A DNA stretch of 64,000 nucleotides, from the NCBI GenBank assembly GCA_947172415.1, contig OX359194.1, positions 4,340,001 to 4,404,000 of the forward strand, read 5' to 3'. This document shows, piece by piece, positions 47,188 to 61,108 of the stretch (positions within the stretch are counted from its first letter, which is position 1; the number at the start of each line of letters is the position of its first letter). The notes beneath the pieces were generated by a model. It saw nothing but the letters and a program-made list of their open reading frames with translations, did not search any database and was not told where the DNA came from. Made by a program: the position numbers and the translations under genes. Source of the stretch: Chondrosia reniformis. Its lineage: Eukaryota; Porifera; Demospongiae; Chondrillida; Chondrillidae.

Positions 47188-50100
47188 CTAGTTATTTGAA
47201 CTAGTTTAAGTACCAGTTGTATCTACTAGGTGTGTGTAGTAGTTGTATGTTCTAATTGTTTGAACTAGTTCTATGTACTAATTGTATGTACTAGGTATGG
47301 AGTAGTTACTAGTTTCTAGTTGTATGTACTAGTTGTAAGTACTAGTTGTATGTACTTTGTGTATGTACCAGTTGTTGATTCTGATACTACTTATACTATG
47401 TACTAGGTAGGTTCTAGTTGTATTTACTAGATACTTGTTGCATGTACTAGTTGTATGAACTAGTTTTATGAACTAGTTGTGTGTACTATTTGTTTGAACT
47501 AGTTGTATGTACTAGTTGGATGTACTATTGCCTAATTGTATGTACTAGTTGTACGTACTAGATGTTTGAACTAGTTATAGGTTCTAGTACAAATTATACT
47601 AGGTACTAGGGATGAACTAGTTCTATGAACTACTTGTTTGTTTGTGTGAACTAGTTTTCTGTACTAGTTGTATGTACTATATTTATGTACTAGTTATATG
47701 TGTATGTACTAGTCTTATGTAATAGTTATATGTACTACTTATATGTACTAGTTGTATGTACCAGTTTTGAGGAATTGTTGTATTTACTAGCTGTATGTAC
47801 TATTTGTGTGTACTAATTGTATGTACTAGTTGTATGTTCAAGTAGTAGGTTCTAGTACTACTTAAACTAGGTACTAGGTTGGTGCTATATAGTTACATTT
47901 ACTAGAAACTACTTGTATGCACTTGTTATATAAAGTAGTTATATGACCTAATTGTATATACCACTTGTATGTCTCAGTTGTATTTACCAGTTGTATGTCC
48001 TAGCTGATTGTGCTATTTACAAGTTTTATGTACAAGTTATGTGTAATAGTTCAATGTACTAGTTGTATGTTTTCGTTACTATTTGTATGTACTAGTTATA
48101 TGTACTAACATTATGTACTAATTGTATGACAAGTTGCATATACTAGTTGCATGTACATGTTATGCGTACTAGTTCAATGCACTAGTTGTATGTACTCGTT
48201 ACTAGTAGTAGCATGTACTAGTTTTATGTACTAGTTCCACTTATATATACTAGTTGTAGGTACTAGTTGCATGTACCTGTGGTGCGTACTAGTTCAATGT
48301 ACTAGTTGTATACACTCGTTACTAGTTGTTAGTAGTAGTTGTATGTACTAGTTTTATGAACTAGTTCCAATTAAACATACTAGTTGTATGTACTAGTTGT
48401 ATTTATTAGTTGCAAGTACGATTTGTATGTCCTATTTTAATGTACTAGTTGTTTGTACTAGTTAATAGTTGTATAGTCTAGTTGTATGTACTAGTTGTAT
48501 GTACTAATTGTATGTACAAATTGTATATACTAGGTGTATGTAGTAGTTGTATGTATGTGTGGTATGTTCTAATTGTTTGAACTAGTTCTATGTACTAATT
48601 GTATGTACTAGTTATGTACTAGTTATATGAACTAGTTTTAAGTACTAGTTGTATGTACTAGTTGTATGTAGTAGTTGTCTGTTCTAATTGTTTGAACTAG
48701 TTCTTTGTAATAAGTGAATGTCCCAGGAATGTTGTAGTTACTGCTTTCTAGTTGTATGTACTACTTGTAAGTACTAGTTGTATGTACTATGTGTATGTAC
48801 CAGTTGTCGATTCTTGTATTACTTATAATATGTACTAGGTAGGTTCTAGTTGTATTTACTAGATACTTTTTGCATGTACTAGTTGTATGAACTAGTTTTA
48901 TGAACCAGTTGTGTACTGTTTATATGTACTAGTGATATGACCAGTTATATGTACTAGTTTTATGGACTAGTAGTATGTACTAGTTATATTTATAAACCAG
49001 CGGTATGTACTATATGTGTGTACTAATTGTATGCACTAGTTGTATGTACTAGTTCTATGTACTCAATACTATTTGTATGTAAGAGTCAAATGTAGTAGTT
49101 ATTTGCACTAGTTGAATGTGTAAATAGATTGTAATTGTTGTATGTACTAGTTATATGTACTAGTTATATGTCCTAGCTGTTTTTCGTAGTTGTATGGACT
49201 AGTTGAATGTGCTAGCTGTATGTACTAATTGTATTTACTAGTTGTGGGTACTATTTGGTATATACTAGTTGTATGTATTAGTTGCATGTAATAGTTGTAA
49301 CTACTAGTTGTATGTACTAGTTGAATTCACTAGTTTTATGTTCTAGTCCTAGTTATATTTAGTAGTTGTAGGTACTAGCTTTATGTAAATGTTGTATGTA
49401 ATAGTTGTATGTACTATATTTATGTACTAGTTATATGTGTATGTACTAGTCATATGTAATAGTTATATGTACTAGTTATATGTACTAGTTGCATGTACTA
49501 GTTGTATGTATTAGTAATATATACTAGTTGTAGGTTCTAGTCCTAATTTTACTAGGTACTGGGGAGGTACTAGTTGTATATATATACTAAACACTAGTTG
49601 CATGTACTAGTTATATATACTAGTTATATGTAGTAGTTGTATGTACTACTTATATGTACTCGTTACATTTGTATGAACTGGGTGTATGTACTAGTTGTTT
49701 ATACTAGTTGTACGTACTAATTATATGTACTATATATGTGTATGTACTAGGTATATGTACTACTTGTATGTACCAGCTGTATTTGCTGGTTTTATGTAAT
49801 AATTCTATGTACTAATTGTATGTACTAGTTGTATGTATTAGATATGAACCAGTTGTATGTACAAGATGTGTGCCCTAGTTCTTTGTACTAGCTATATACT
49901 AGTTTTATAAACTAGTTGTATGTACTAGTTCTATGTACTGGTTGTATGTCATAGTCGCATGTACTAGTTATATATACTAGTTACTAGTTGTGTGAACTAG
50001 TTGTACCTACTAATTTTATGTACTAGTTTTGTGTACTCTTTGTATATATATACTAGTTTTATGTACTAGTTAAATGTACTAGTGTTATATATATATACTA

Positions 50101-52119
50101 GTTGTATGGACTAGTTTCTAGTTGTGTGTACTAATTTTATGTACCCGTTCTATGTACTAGTTGTATGTACTATTTATAATTACTAGGTATATGTGTATGT
50201 ACTAGTTGTATGTAGTAGGTGTATATATGTACTAGTTATTAGGTCCTAGTTGTTTGTATTAGTTTTATGTTCCAGTTATATGTACTAGTTGTATGTACTA
50301 GTTGTATGGACTATTTGTGTGTACTGTTAGGATGTACTAGTTGTATGTACTAATTGCATGTACTAGTTGTATGCACTAGTTTTATGAACTAGTTCTATAT
50401 ATATTTACTAGTTGTAGGTACTAGTTATATGTAGCAGATGTATGTAATATTTGTATATACTATTTGTATCTACTATTTGTATGTACTATGTGTATGTACT
50501 ATTTATAAGTACCAGTTATATGTATGTAGTAGTTATATGTTTGTGAACTAGTTATATATACTAGTTGTATGCACTAGCTGTATGTATTAGTTGTATGTAC
50601 TATCTATAATTACAAGGTATATGTGTATTTACTAGCTATATGTAGTTGGTGCAGGCACTAGTTATATATCCTAGTTGTTTGTCCTAGTTGTAAGTACTAG
50701 TTGAATGTACCAGTTATATGTACTAGTTACTAGTTGTATGAACTAGTTGGACGTACTAATTGTAAATACTAGTTGTATGAACTAGTTGTATGTACTAGTT
50801 GTATGTACTAGTTGCATGTACTGGTTATATGTACTAGTTAATAGTTGTGTGAACTAGTTGTATGACCTAATTGTAAATACTAGTTGTATGAACTAGTTGT
50901 TTGTATATAATAGTTGTATGAACTAGTTAAATGTACTAGTTTTATGTATATATTAGTTGTATGTACTAGTTTCTAGTTGCATGAACTAGTTTTCTGTACT
51001 AGTTATATATACTATATGGATGCACTATTAAAATTTACTAGTTATATATTTATGTACTAATTATATGTTGTAGGTGTGTACTAGTTATAGGTCCTGGTTT
51101 TGTGTACTCGTTCTATGTACTAGTAGTTGTATGAACTACTTGTATATACTATGTTAATGTACTATTTATATGTACTAGTTATATTTTTATGTATTAGTTA
51201 TATGTGGTAGATGTGTGTACTAGTTATATGTACAAATTGCAAGTACTAGTTGTATGTACTAGTTGTATGTACTAGTTTTAGGTTCAAGTCCTAGTTATAT
51301 TAGGTACTAGGGAGGGTCTAGTTGTATGTACTAATTGTATGTACTATTTATATGTTTATGTACTAGGTATATGTACTACTTGTATGTACTAGCTGTATGT
51401 GCTAGTTTTATGAACTAGTTGTATGTACTAGTTGTACGTACTAGTTACATGTACTGGTTATATGTACTAGTTAAGAGTTGTGTGAACTACTTGTACGACC
51501 TAATTGTAAATACTAGTTGTATGAACTAGTTGTTTGTATATAATAGTTGTATGAACTAGTTAAATGTACTAGTTTTATGTATATATTAGTTGTATGTACT
51601 AGTTTCTAGTTGCATGAACTGGTTTTATATACTAGTGATATATACTATATGGATGCAATATTCATATGTACTAGTTATATATTTATGTACTAATTATATG
51701 TTGTAGGTGTGTACTAGTTATAGGTCCTAGTTTTATGTACTCGTTCTATGTACTAATAGTTGTATGAACTACTTGTATGTACTATGTTAATGCACTATTT
51801 ATATGTACAAGTTATATTTTATGTATTAGTTATATGTGGTAGATGTGTGTACTAGTTTTATATACTAATTGCAAATACTAGTTGTATGTACTAGTTGTAT
51901 GGACAAGTACTAATTATATTTACTAGTTGTAGGTACTAGTTGTATGTACTAGTTGTATGTACAAGTGGTAGGTTCTTGTACTAGTTATACTAGGTGCTAG
52001 GAAGGTACTAGTTGTATGTAGTAGATACTAGTTGTATGTACTATTTATAATTATTAGGTAAAAGTGTATGTACTAGTTATATGTAGTAGGTGTTTGAACT
52101 ATTTATATATCCGAGTTGT
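47188..52119 (+). repeat. 13-bp minisatellite array
   Basis: Forward array with several higher-order blocks. 50700-51130 and 51420-51830 repeat most of 45420-45900. I see no inserted element in it. Confidence 0.95.
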
Positions 52120-52510
52120 TAGGGGCTGCCAAAGGTAGGCCTTTCTATTGTTTTCATTTGCCGATTACGTTGTATGGCTTCATGTTAACCAAAGATATAT
52201 ATGTATATATATGTATAATACAAGTTGATACGCAACTATTATAACACTTTTTTTATACGTCGATATATATTTAATACAGGTTCATATATACACAACTATT
52301 ATAATACTTTATAATACTCAATTTATACATCAATACATCGTTTTACAAATGGCGGCATTTTGGAAGCTTTCGTTAACGAAGCTTTTCTGTCGCTATTTAT
52401 AATGTTCAGGACACTTAAGTGTCCTCAATCATTAGTATTACGAATACATATATTAAATGCCAACGATACGGCCAAGTAGTTCGAGTTAATTCGTTTTTAA
52501 ACTCGAAATT
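52120..52510. other. Unidentified AT-rich insert
   Basis: About 390 bp. It has two diverged copies of a roughly 70-bp word around CAACTATTATAA, a palindrome GGACACTTAAGTGTCC near 52410, and TTCGAGTT with AACTCGAA close to the right end. AGTTGTT on both sides may be a short target duplication. No ORF or known element was recognised. Confidence 0.5.
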
Positions 52511-53831
52511 CTAGTTGTTTGTAGTAGTTATGTACTAGTTGAATATACAAGTTGTACGTTCTACTATTATATACTCATTTTGTGAGCTAGTTGTATGTAC
52601 TAGTTTCTAGTTGTATGTACTAGTTGTATTTACTATTTATAATTAAAAGGTATGTGTATTTACTAGTTATATGTAGAAGGTGTATGTACTAGTTATATGT
52701 CCTATCTGTTTGTCGTAGTTGTATGGACTAGTTGAATGCACTAGTTATATGTACTAATTGAATGTACTAGTTGTATTCACTAGTTTTATGTACAAGTCCT
52801 AATTATATATATTTAGTAGTGGTAGGAACTAGCTGCATGTAAAATTGTATGTAATAGTTGTATGTACTAATTCTTTGTTCTATTTGTATGTACTAGTTGT
52901 ATGCATATACTAGTTATAAATAATAGCTATGCACTAGTTGTATATACAAGTTGTACGTTCTGGTATTATGTACTAGTTTATAGTTGCAGGTACTAGTTGT
53001 ATGTACTACTTATATTTACTAGTTGTATGTACTATTCATAATTACTAGGTATATGAGTATTTACTAGTTATTTGTAGTAGATGTAAGTACTAGTTATATG
53101 TCCTAGTTGTTTGTCCTAGTTGTATGGACTAGTTGAATGTACTAGTTGTATGTGCTAGGTGTGTGTACTATTTGGTATGTACTAGTTGTATGTACTATTT
53201 GTATGTACTAGTTATGTACCAGTTTTACGTAATAGTTGTATGTATATACTAGTTGTTAATATTTGCTATGTACTAGATGTATATTCAAGTTGTATGTTCT
53301 ATATAGTATTATGTACTCATTCTATGAAGTTGTAGTATTTACTAGTTTCTAGTTGTATGTACTAGTTGTATGTACTAGTTGTATGTTATATGTTTATGTA
53401 CCAGTTGTTGATTCTTGTACTAGTTATACTATGTACTAGTTAGGTTCTATTTGTATGTACTAGATACTTGTTGCATGAACTAGTTGTATGAACTAGTTTT
53501 ATGAACTAGTTGTATGTACTCTTTATATGTACTAGTTATATGTACCAGTTATATATACTAGTTTTATGCACTAGTAGTATGTACTAGTTATATTCACTAG
53601 CTGTATGTACTATTTGTGTGTACTAATTGTATGCACTAGTTGTATGTACTAGTTGTAGGTTCTAGTACTAGTTAAACTAGGTACTAGGTAGGTACAATAT
53701 AGTTTTATTTTCTACAAACTACTTTTATGTACTTGTATTGGAAAGTAGTTATATGACCTAGTTGTATATAACAATTGTATATCCTAGTTGTATGTACCAG
53801 TTGTATGTCCTAGCTGATTGTACTATTTACT
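52511..53831 (+). repeat. 13-bp minisatellite array
   Basis: Forward array. The higher-order block at 53390-53820 is interrupted on its right by foldback element 2. I see nothing else in it. Confidence 0.95.
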
Positions 53832-54731
53832 TACCAGAGAGTACAGTAGTACTCTCTAAGTAGGAATTGCCGGAAAAAAATTGCCGCCCTATCCAATGTG
53901 TTGGCAATCAAAACCTCATAAATCGCCAACGAAGCGATTTTCGGTTATATATCGGTTATTTGCAGCGATTAATGCACGCTTTCCTAAATGTTAAAACATG
54001 TTTCGACGCTCTACACACTCTATAACGTTCAAAAAGTGGCTAACTAGGAATAGACCCACTTCCAAAATTCATTTTTTCTTCTTTTATTGAATAGACTAGC
54101 GCTAATATGCAAATTTATGCGGGCACGTACTAGTTATAAATCGTCATAAATATTACAAAACTAGGGAATAGACAGCCCTAAATCTGAATGCGCTCTACAA
54201 TAAGTATATTAATTCTGAAGAGCTAAAATTGTGGTCTTCTCGGACGCCATTTTTAATTAGGAGATGATGGTTTTCGGCATATTTCTCTTGTCTAAGACGT
54301 TATTTTGAGATCTTGGCCAAGAAAACTTTCAAATCAATTTAAAACCAGTAATATTAAGAGGAAAAAGGGGGAATACAAGTAAATAAAAAACATTTACAAA
54401 AATGATGTTAGAAGTAGTAATGGCATACATCTGCAAAAAGTATCGAAACAAGACACTGATTATATGATAAAGCTAATCATACCGAAGTTGCATATATACT
54501 GAAATTTAAGTAACTTAACCATACACTTCTGTGTTTGGGCGCACCATTCTTACTTAAGGTTAGTACGCCCAAACACCGAAGTGTATGGTTAAGTTACTTA
54601 AATTTCAGTGTATATGCAACTTCTCTATGATTAGCTTTATCATATAATCAGTGTCTTGTTTCGATACTTTTTGCAAATGTATGCCATTACTACTTCCAAC
54701 ATCATTTTTGTAAATGCTTTTTATTTACTTG
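53832..54731. mobile_element. Foldback element 2 with large terminal hairpin
   Basis: It interrupts a higher-order block whose uninterrupted form reads CTATTTACTAGTTTTATG. It starts with the palindrome AGAGAGTAC-AGTA-GTACTCTCT and ends in an inverted repeat with arms of about 167 bp (54376-54542 and 54566-54731) and a 23-bp spacer. The arm is related to that of foldback element 1. TATTTACT occurs at both edges (53824-53831, 54722-54729), but the right-hand copy is also part of the hairpin arm, so it may not be a target duplication. No coding sequence was seen. Confidence 0.68.
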
Positions 54732-56042
54732 TTTTATGTACAAGTTGTGTGTAGTAGTTCAATGTACTAGTTGTATGTTTTCGTTTCTATTTGTATGTAC
54801 TAGTTATATATACTAATTTTATCTACTAATTGTATGTACAAGTTGCATATACTAGTTGCATGTACTCATTACTAGTTGTTAGTAGTAGTTGTATGTACTA
54901 GTTTTATGTACTAGTTCCAGTTATATGTACTAGTTGTAGGTACTAGTTCCAGTTATATGTACTAGTTGTATAGGTTCTAGTTCCAGTTATAAGTACTAGT
55001 TGTAGGTACTAGTTGTATTTATTAGTTGCAAGTACGATTCGTATGTCATATTTGCATGTACTAGTTGTATGTACTAGTTAATAGTTGTATAGTCTAGTTG
55101 TATGTACTAGTTGTAGGTTCAAGTCCTAGTTATATTAGGTACTAGGGAGGTGCTAGTTATATGTATTAGACACTAATTTTGTGTACTAGTTGTATGTACC
55201 AGTTGTGTGTAATTGTACTAGTTGTATGTACTATTTGTATGCACTAGTAGTATGTACTAGTTGTATGTACTAGGTGTATGTAGTAGTTGTATGTTCTAAT
55301 TGATTGAACTGGTTCTATGTACTAAGTGTATGTACTAGGTATGTAGTAGTTACTAGTTTCTAGTTGTATGTACTACTTGTAAGTACTAGTTGTATGTACT
55401 ATGTGTATGTACCAGTTGTTGATTCTTGTACTACTTATACTATGTACTGGGTAGGTTCTAGTTGTATTTACTAGATACTTGTTGCATGTACCAGTTGTAT
55501 GAACTGGTTTTATGAACTAGTTGTGTGTGCTCTTTATATGTACTAGTTATGTGTACCAGTTATATGTGCTAGTTGTATGTACTATGTCCTAGTTGTATGT
55601 ACTATTGCCCAATTGTATGTACAAGTTGTTTGTACAAGATGTTTGAACTAGTTTTAGGCTCTAGTACAGGTTATACAAGGTACTAGGAATGAACTAGTTC
55701 TATGAACTACTTGTTTGTTTGTGTGAAATAGTTTCTGTACTAGTTGTATGTACTATATTTATGTACTAGTTATATGTGTATGTATTAGTCATATGTAATA
55801 TTTATATGTACTAGTTATATGTATTAGTTTCATGTCCTAGTTATATGTACTAGTAGTATTTACTAGTTGTAGGTCCTAGTCCTAATTATACTAGGTACTA
55901 GGAGGCACTAGTTGTATATACTAGACACTAGTTGTATGTAGTAGTTATATGTAGTAGTTATATGTACTAGTTGTATCTACTAGTTTTGAGTAATTGTTGT
56001 ATGTACTAGTTGTATGTACTATTTATATGTAGTAGTTGTATG
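54732..56042 (+). repeat. 13-bp minisatellite array
   Basis: Forward array up to LINE copy 4. I see nothing else in it. Confidence 0.95.
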
Positions 56043-59000
56043 AAGCAAGGTGCCTCTAGCAAGGTGCCTCTAGAAGGAGAAGGATCCAAGGGGTGATCTG
56101 GAACCTTCAGAGGGATAATATCCTCATGGAGCTCTACCGAGAAAGTAAGCCATGGAAAAGGGGTATGCCGAGTGGTTGTACCAGGCTTGGAATGCTGCAA
56201 TGCCAGACCATAAAACCACAAAGGTAGCACTAACTACAAGACTTAGTAGAATCCGAAGAGGTCAAGGTCTCTCGAGACTAAACCTTGTGGAACCTAACTC
56301 TTGTGGTGTAGCCACCCTAACTGGGACTGTGGAGGAAGGTGTGGGAGCCCAGGGACAGGGGGAGCTTAACCAAGTTCAGGCTAGGACTGAACAAAATGGT
56401 GAGCTGCCTGCAGTCCCTGTTGAAACTCCTACACATGATCATCCCAGTCCCAGGACAAGTTGCAATGATCATCTGATGCAACTTTTAGGCAAAGCAAAAG
56501 ATGCCTGTCTCCGAAAGAAACCTGGAGATTTCTCTGGTAGAAAACCCTGTGGGGGGGTGCGGTTCAACCATGTTGATACGGCACTGCTCCAGGAGGCCAA
56601 TGATTGGGTGGAGAAAGAGTGGCAGGAAGGCCCTAGGTCGGCCTGGCACCTGAACTGCCTGGTCTACTCTGTTGCTATGGCTGCGAGGGGAAAAACAACC
56701 TACGAATCGCAGCCATGCAACCAGGGAAGGAAATCGGACAATCAGAAGGGAAGTAAGAGACAGGAAGGTCACATAAGTGACAGGAAGGCCAAGGGCCTTA
56801 GGTTTAGAAGACTGCTTGCCTGGTTGGATGTGGAAATAGTGCGTCAACAGAATAATAATCCTATGACCAAACGCCAGAAAGTACTCCGAAGAAAGCTTAG
56901 GAGGGAGTTCCATTCATTAAACCTGAAGGTGCTGATCAGAGCTCGGGAACAGACACTGGGGAAACTCAGGGTCTGGACCCTACAAGAGCGAAGATCGGCT
57001 GAACGCAGGAAATTCCAGGAACAAAACCACCTTTGGAATACCTAAAGGAAGTTCCGGATGAATGGCAATGTTCCAACCTCCAATGAAGCTCCCTCAATTG
57101 AGGTAGTAAGGGACTTTTGGACAAAGATTGTAGGTACTGTTGGTAAGGTCAACAAAGACGACCCAGGGGTGAAAGAATGGCTAAAGGAAACCAAAAAGAG
57201 GGTGGGTAGAACCTCCTCTGAAGGTCCCGATAGCATTGATGAGACCAAACTGAGGAAGGCCTTGAAAAAGGCAAAAAGCTGGTCTGCCCCTGGGCCGGAT
57301 GGCATCCACACTTTTTGGTGGAAAGCACTCCCCTCTGCACAGTCTGCCTTGGCAGATGTACTACGGAGGGTGGTGAGCAGAGATCTGTCAGTCCCAGACT
57401 GGCTTACAAGGGGTCGCACTCTACTCATCCCCAAAAAGGGTGACCCGAAAAGTGCGGCCAACTACCGACCTATTGCGTGTCTCAACACAATGTGCAAGGC
57501 TGTCACAGCATACATTGCATCGGAACTACTCACTTACACCTACACTAATGATCTTTTGCCTGTGGCCCAAAGGGCCATGAGGAAAGGGAGGTGGGGCTGT
57601 GTGGACTGTCTACTGCTGGATCAATCAATTGGTCTAGATGCCAAAATTATGGGCAAGCCACTTAGTGTGGCATGGATCGATTATGAGAAGGCATATGACA
57701 GAGTCCCTCACAAGTGGGTGATGAAGGTGCTAAAAACCATCAAGTGCCCAAGTTGGATCAGGAGGTCTATAGAGCTCTTCTCCAAACACTGGGCTACTGT
57801 GCTTGAGTTGAGGACTGCAGGGAAGGTGGTTAGGAGCACCCCTGTTAAATATAACAGGGGACTCTTCCAAGGAGACTCCTTATCGCCACTCCTCTTTTGT
57901 CTGGCCATAGCTCCCATATCCCAAGTTCTTAACAGAACCAAGGGATATACCCTCTGGCATGATGGGGAAAGGAACACCATGTCACACTTGTTGTACATGG
58001 ATGACCTTAAGATATATGCTGGAGGGCCTGATAAACTCAGGGAAGCCATGGAATGTGTGGAGAAAACCTCAAATGCCATTGGCATGAGGTTTGGAGTGAG
58101 AAAGTGTGGAACAGCTCACATGCAAAAGGGGAAAGTTCTGGCTGGCCCAGACAACCCTGAACGCAGTGAAGAATCCATAAGGAGCCTTGAAAAAGGTACT
58201 ACTTATAAGTACCTAGGGCTAGAACAACTGTTTGAGGTAGATGACAGCAAGGTCAAAGCTTGCTTGATCAACGAATTGAGGAGGAGACTCCACAAGGTGT
58301 GGGGCTCTCACCTCAATGGTAAGAATGCTTCAGAAGCCTCTAACATGTTGTGTGCCTCTCTATTGAGATACTCTTACCCAGTTTTGAAGTGGACTCAAAG
58401 TGAGCTTCCAAAACTGGACCGAATGGTGAGAAAGATCATGAGAAAGTACCAGTGTCATCACTATAACTCTGCCATTGAAAGAGTGAATTTGCCTCGCTCT
58501 CAAGGTGGTAGAGGGCTCTGTAGTTTTCCTTTGGATCACGACAGGGCTGTTGTGAATCTGGCAAGATACCTCCATACTGCCAATGATCCACTCATAGCTG
58601 TTGTGGTTAAACACCAAAAGTGGCTAGAGTGCTCAAAGCAGAGGAGGACTGTCTTAAAAGAAGCCAGATTGATACTGGGAAGCCACGGAATAGAACTAGA
58701 ACCAGAAATGTGGCTGAAGACAGATCCCTCACAAAATAGTGTAAGAGAATGGAGGAGAGTGGCACGTGAGCTCCGGGAGGCTCAGACTGAAAGGTTAAAA
58801 AGTAACCTAGCCGAAAAGTCTCACCAGGGCTCATACCACAGACAAGTCACAAATAGGGAGTCTTATGTGTGGCTTTCTGAGGGGAGACTCAGACCTCAAA
58901 CTGAGGCTCTGATTCTCGCAGCCCAAGATGATGTGCTGCACACTAGGTGGTACCAAAATAGGATTCTGAAGAATTCTAGCCTCCTAATGTGCAGAGAATG

Positions 59001-59861
59001 TGGCAAGGCTATGGAAACGGTTAAACACATACTAAACATGTGTGAGCCCAAGGGATTTTCTCTCTACAAAGAGAGACATGACCGGGCAATACTGATAGTG
59101 TTGTGGAGACTGTTGAAAGAATATGGATTCAAGCAGGAAGAGCCCTGGTACAAACTAGAAGCAAAACCAGTCTATGAGAATAGGTCTGTCAAAATCTTGT
59201 GGGATCCTAGTATCCCTACAGATGATGAAATGACAGAAAGAAGGCCAGATTTAGTGGTTGAGGATCGGCTAAGTAAGTCCATCTTCATTATTGAGATGTC
59301 AGTTCCTACTGACAGCAATATTAATGGAAGATGGCAAGAGAAGTTCCAAAAGTACCAGAAGCTGGCAGCTGATATGAGGAAACAATTTAGGGGCTACCGA
59401 ATTAAGGTAGTCCCGATGATAATTGGTGCTTTGGGGACAGTGAGCACGCTCCTGGAAGACCTTAGGGAATTCCAAAGCTGTCAAAAAGTGCAGTAGAAGT
59501 GATGAGAGCCATGCAGAGAACTGTTCTCTGTTCGGCTGTGAGGATATTGAGGCGACATCTATCTGTTGAGGGATTGGGGCCTGGACGATAAGTAGTCCTG
59601 TCCCAGTCCTTGCCTGTCGACCTCTGGAAAGCAGTGGTGGATTGGTGTATGGAGGTACTCCCTCCTATTATGACGGTCAACTTTGGCCCGACGTGCACCC
59701 GTCTGCTGCTGTCGGAAGGAGGAAAAGCCGAGGCTTCTGGCTAAAAACCCAAAGAAAGGAAAACATAACTGACTGAGGGTTGTCCAAGTCAGATACTCCT
59801 TGCCTTAGTACACTAAGGCAAGAAGTAACAAAGTTCTCCGTTAAGGCTTTTGTTTTTCAAG
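56043..59861 (+). mobile_element. R2-group LINE, copy 4 (longest coding copy)
   Basis: 5'-truncated between the two Myb-like repeats, with a 13-bp word (AAGGTGCCTCTAG) doubled at the junction. It is complete to the 3' end (GGCTTTTGTTTTTCAAG), then minisatellite. It contains the full RT, CCHC knuckle and endonuclease and the 3' UTR hairpin (59799-59822). Confidence 0.93.
56044..59591 (+). pseudogene. R2-group LINE polyprotein: RT, CCHC, restriction-like endonuclease
   Basis: One frame runs from the second Myb-like repeat to 59496, broken by a single nonsense codon at 57043-57045 (CAA to TAA by comparison with copy 1). In the 57058-59496 part (812 codons) the RT begins around SAPGPDGIH (near 80), followed by YRPIACLN, IDYEKAYDRVPH, FQGDSLSPLLF and the YMDD box at 313-316. 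Then come the thumb, the CCHC knuckle at 645-662, and the endonuclease with RPD at 729-731 and Glu746 in IIEMSVP followed by KYQKL. A one-base loss in a G run near 59464 shifts the last 40 residues out of frame; the family stop would be 59589-59591. The domain order (RT, CCHC, C-terminal nuclease) is that of R2-group LINEs. I estimate about 1,260 residues for an intact protein. Confidence 0.92.
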
Positions 59862-61108
59862 TAGTTGTATGTACTACTTATATGTACCCGTTACATTTGT
59901 ATGTACTGGGTGTGTGTACTAGTTGGTTGTACTAGTTATATATACTAGTTGTATATACTATCTATATGTACTATATATATGTGTATGTACTAGGTATATG
60001 TACTACTTGTATGTACCAACTGTATTATATGGCTGTATGTACTAATTCTATGTATTAGTTGTATGTACTAGTTGTATGTACTAGATATAAACCAGTTGTT
60101 TGTACAAAATGTATGCAATAGTTCTTTGTACTAGCTATATACTAGAATTATGAACTAGTTGTATGTACTAGTTGTATGAACTAGTTGTACCTATTAATTT
60201 TATGTAGTAGTTGTATGTACTAGTTGTATGTATATACCAGTTGTATGTACTAGCTAAATGTACGAGTTTTATATATATACTAGTTGTATGTACTTGTTTC
60301 TAGTTGTATGTACTATGTGTATGTACTATTCATATATACTAGTTATATATTTATGTATTAGTTCTATGTAGTAGGTGTGTGAACTTGTTATATGTACTAG
60401 TTGAAAGTACTAGTTGTATGTGCTAATTGTATGTCCATGTTCTGTGTACTAGTTGTATGTTTATACTAGTTGTATGTACTAGCTTTGTACCAGTTGTATG
60501 TTCTAGTTGTATGAACTAGTTACAAGTTGCATGTACTATTTGCATGTACTAGTTGTATGTACTAGTTGTATGTTCTAGTTGTATTTACTATTTGTATACA
60601 TTAGCTATATATGGGTGTACTAGTTTTAGGTACTAGTTGAATGCACTAGGTGTATGTACTAGTTGTATGTGCTATATATATTTTCTAGGCATATGTGTAT
60701 GTACTCGTTATATGTAGTAGGTGGATGTACTAGTTATATGTCCTAGTTGTTTGTGCTAGTTGTACTTACGAGGTGAATGTACTAGTTGTATGTTCAAGTC
60801 TCATGTACTCGTTCTATGAATTAGTTGTAAGTACTAGTTTCTAATTGTATATTCTAGTTGTATGTACTTTTTGTACGCATTAGTTTTATGTACTAGGTGT
60901 ATGATCTATTATTATATAATAGTTATATGTGTATGTACTGGTTATATGTAGTAGTTGTATGTACCAGTTGTATGTACTAGTTTCCTGTACTTGTGGTATA
61001 TGCTAGCTGTATGTACTAATTGTAGGTTCTAGTACTAGTTATAGTAGGTACTAAGTAGGAATTAGTTGTATGTACTAGTTGTTTGTACTACTTTAATGTA
61101 CTAGTTGT
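59862..61108 (+). repeat. 13-bp minisatellite array
   Basis: Forward array. I see nothing else in it. Confidence 0.95.

Noticed and set aside
53824-54729. TATTTACT as a firm 8-bp target duplication of foldback element 2
   Set aside because: The right-hand copy is also part of the hairpin arm, so identity at the two edges may be chance.
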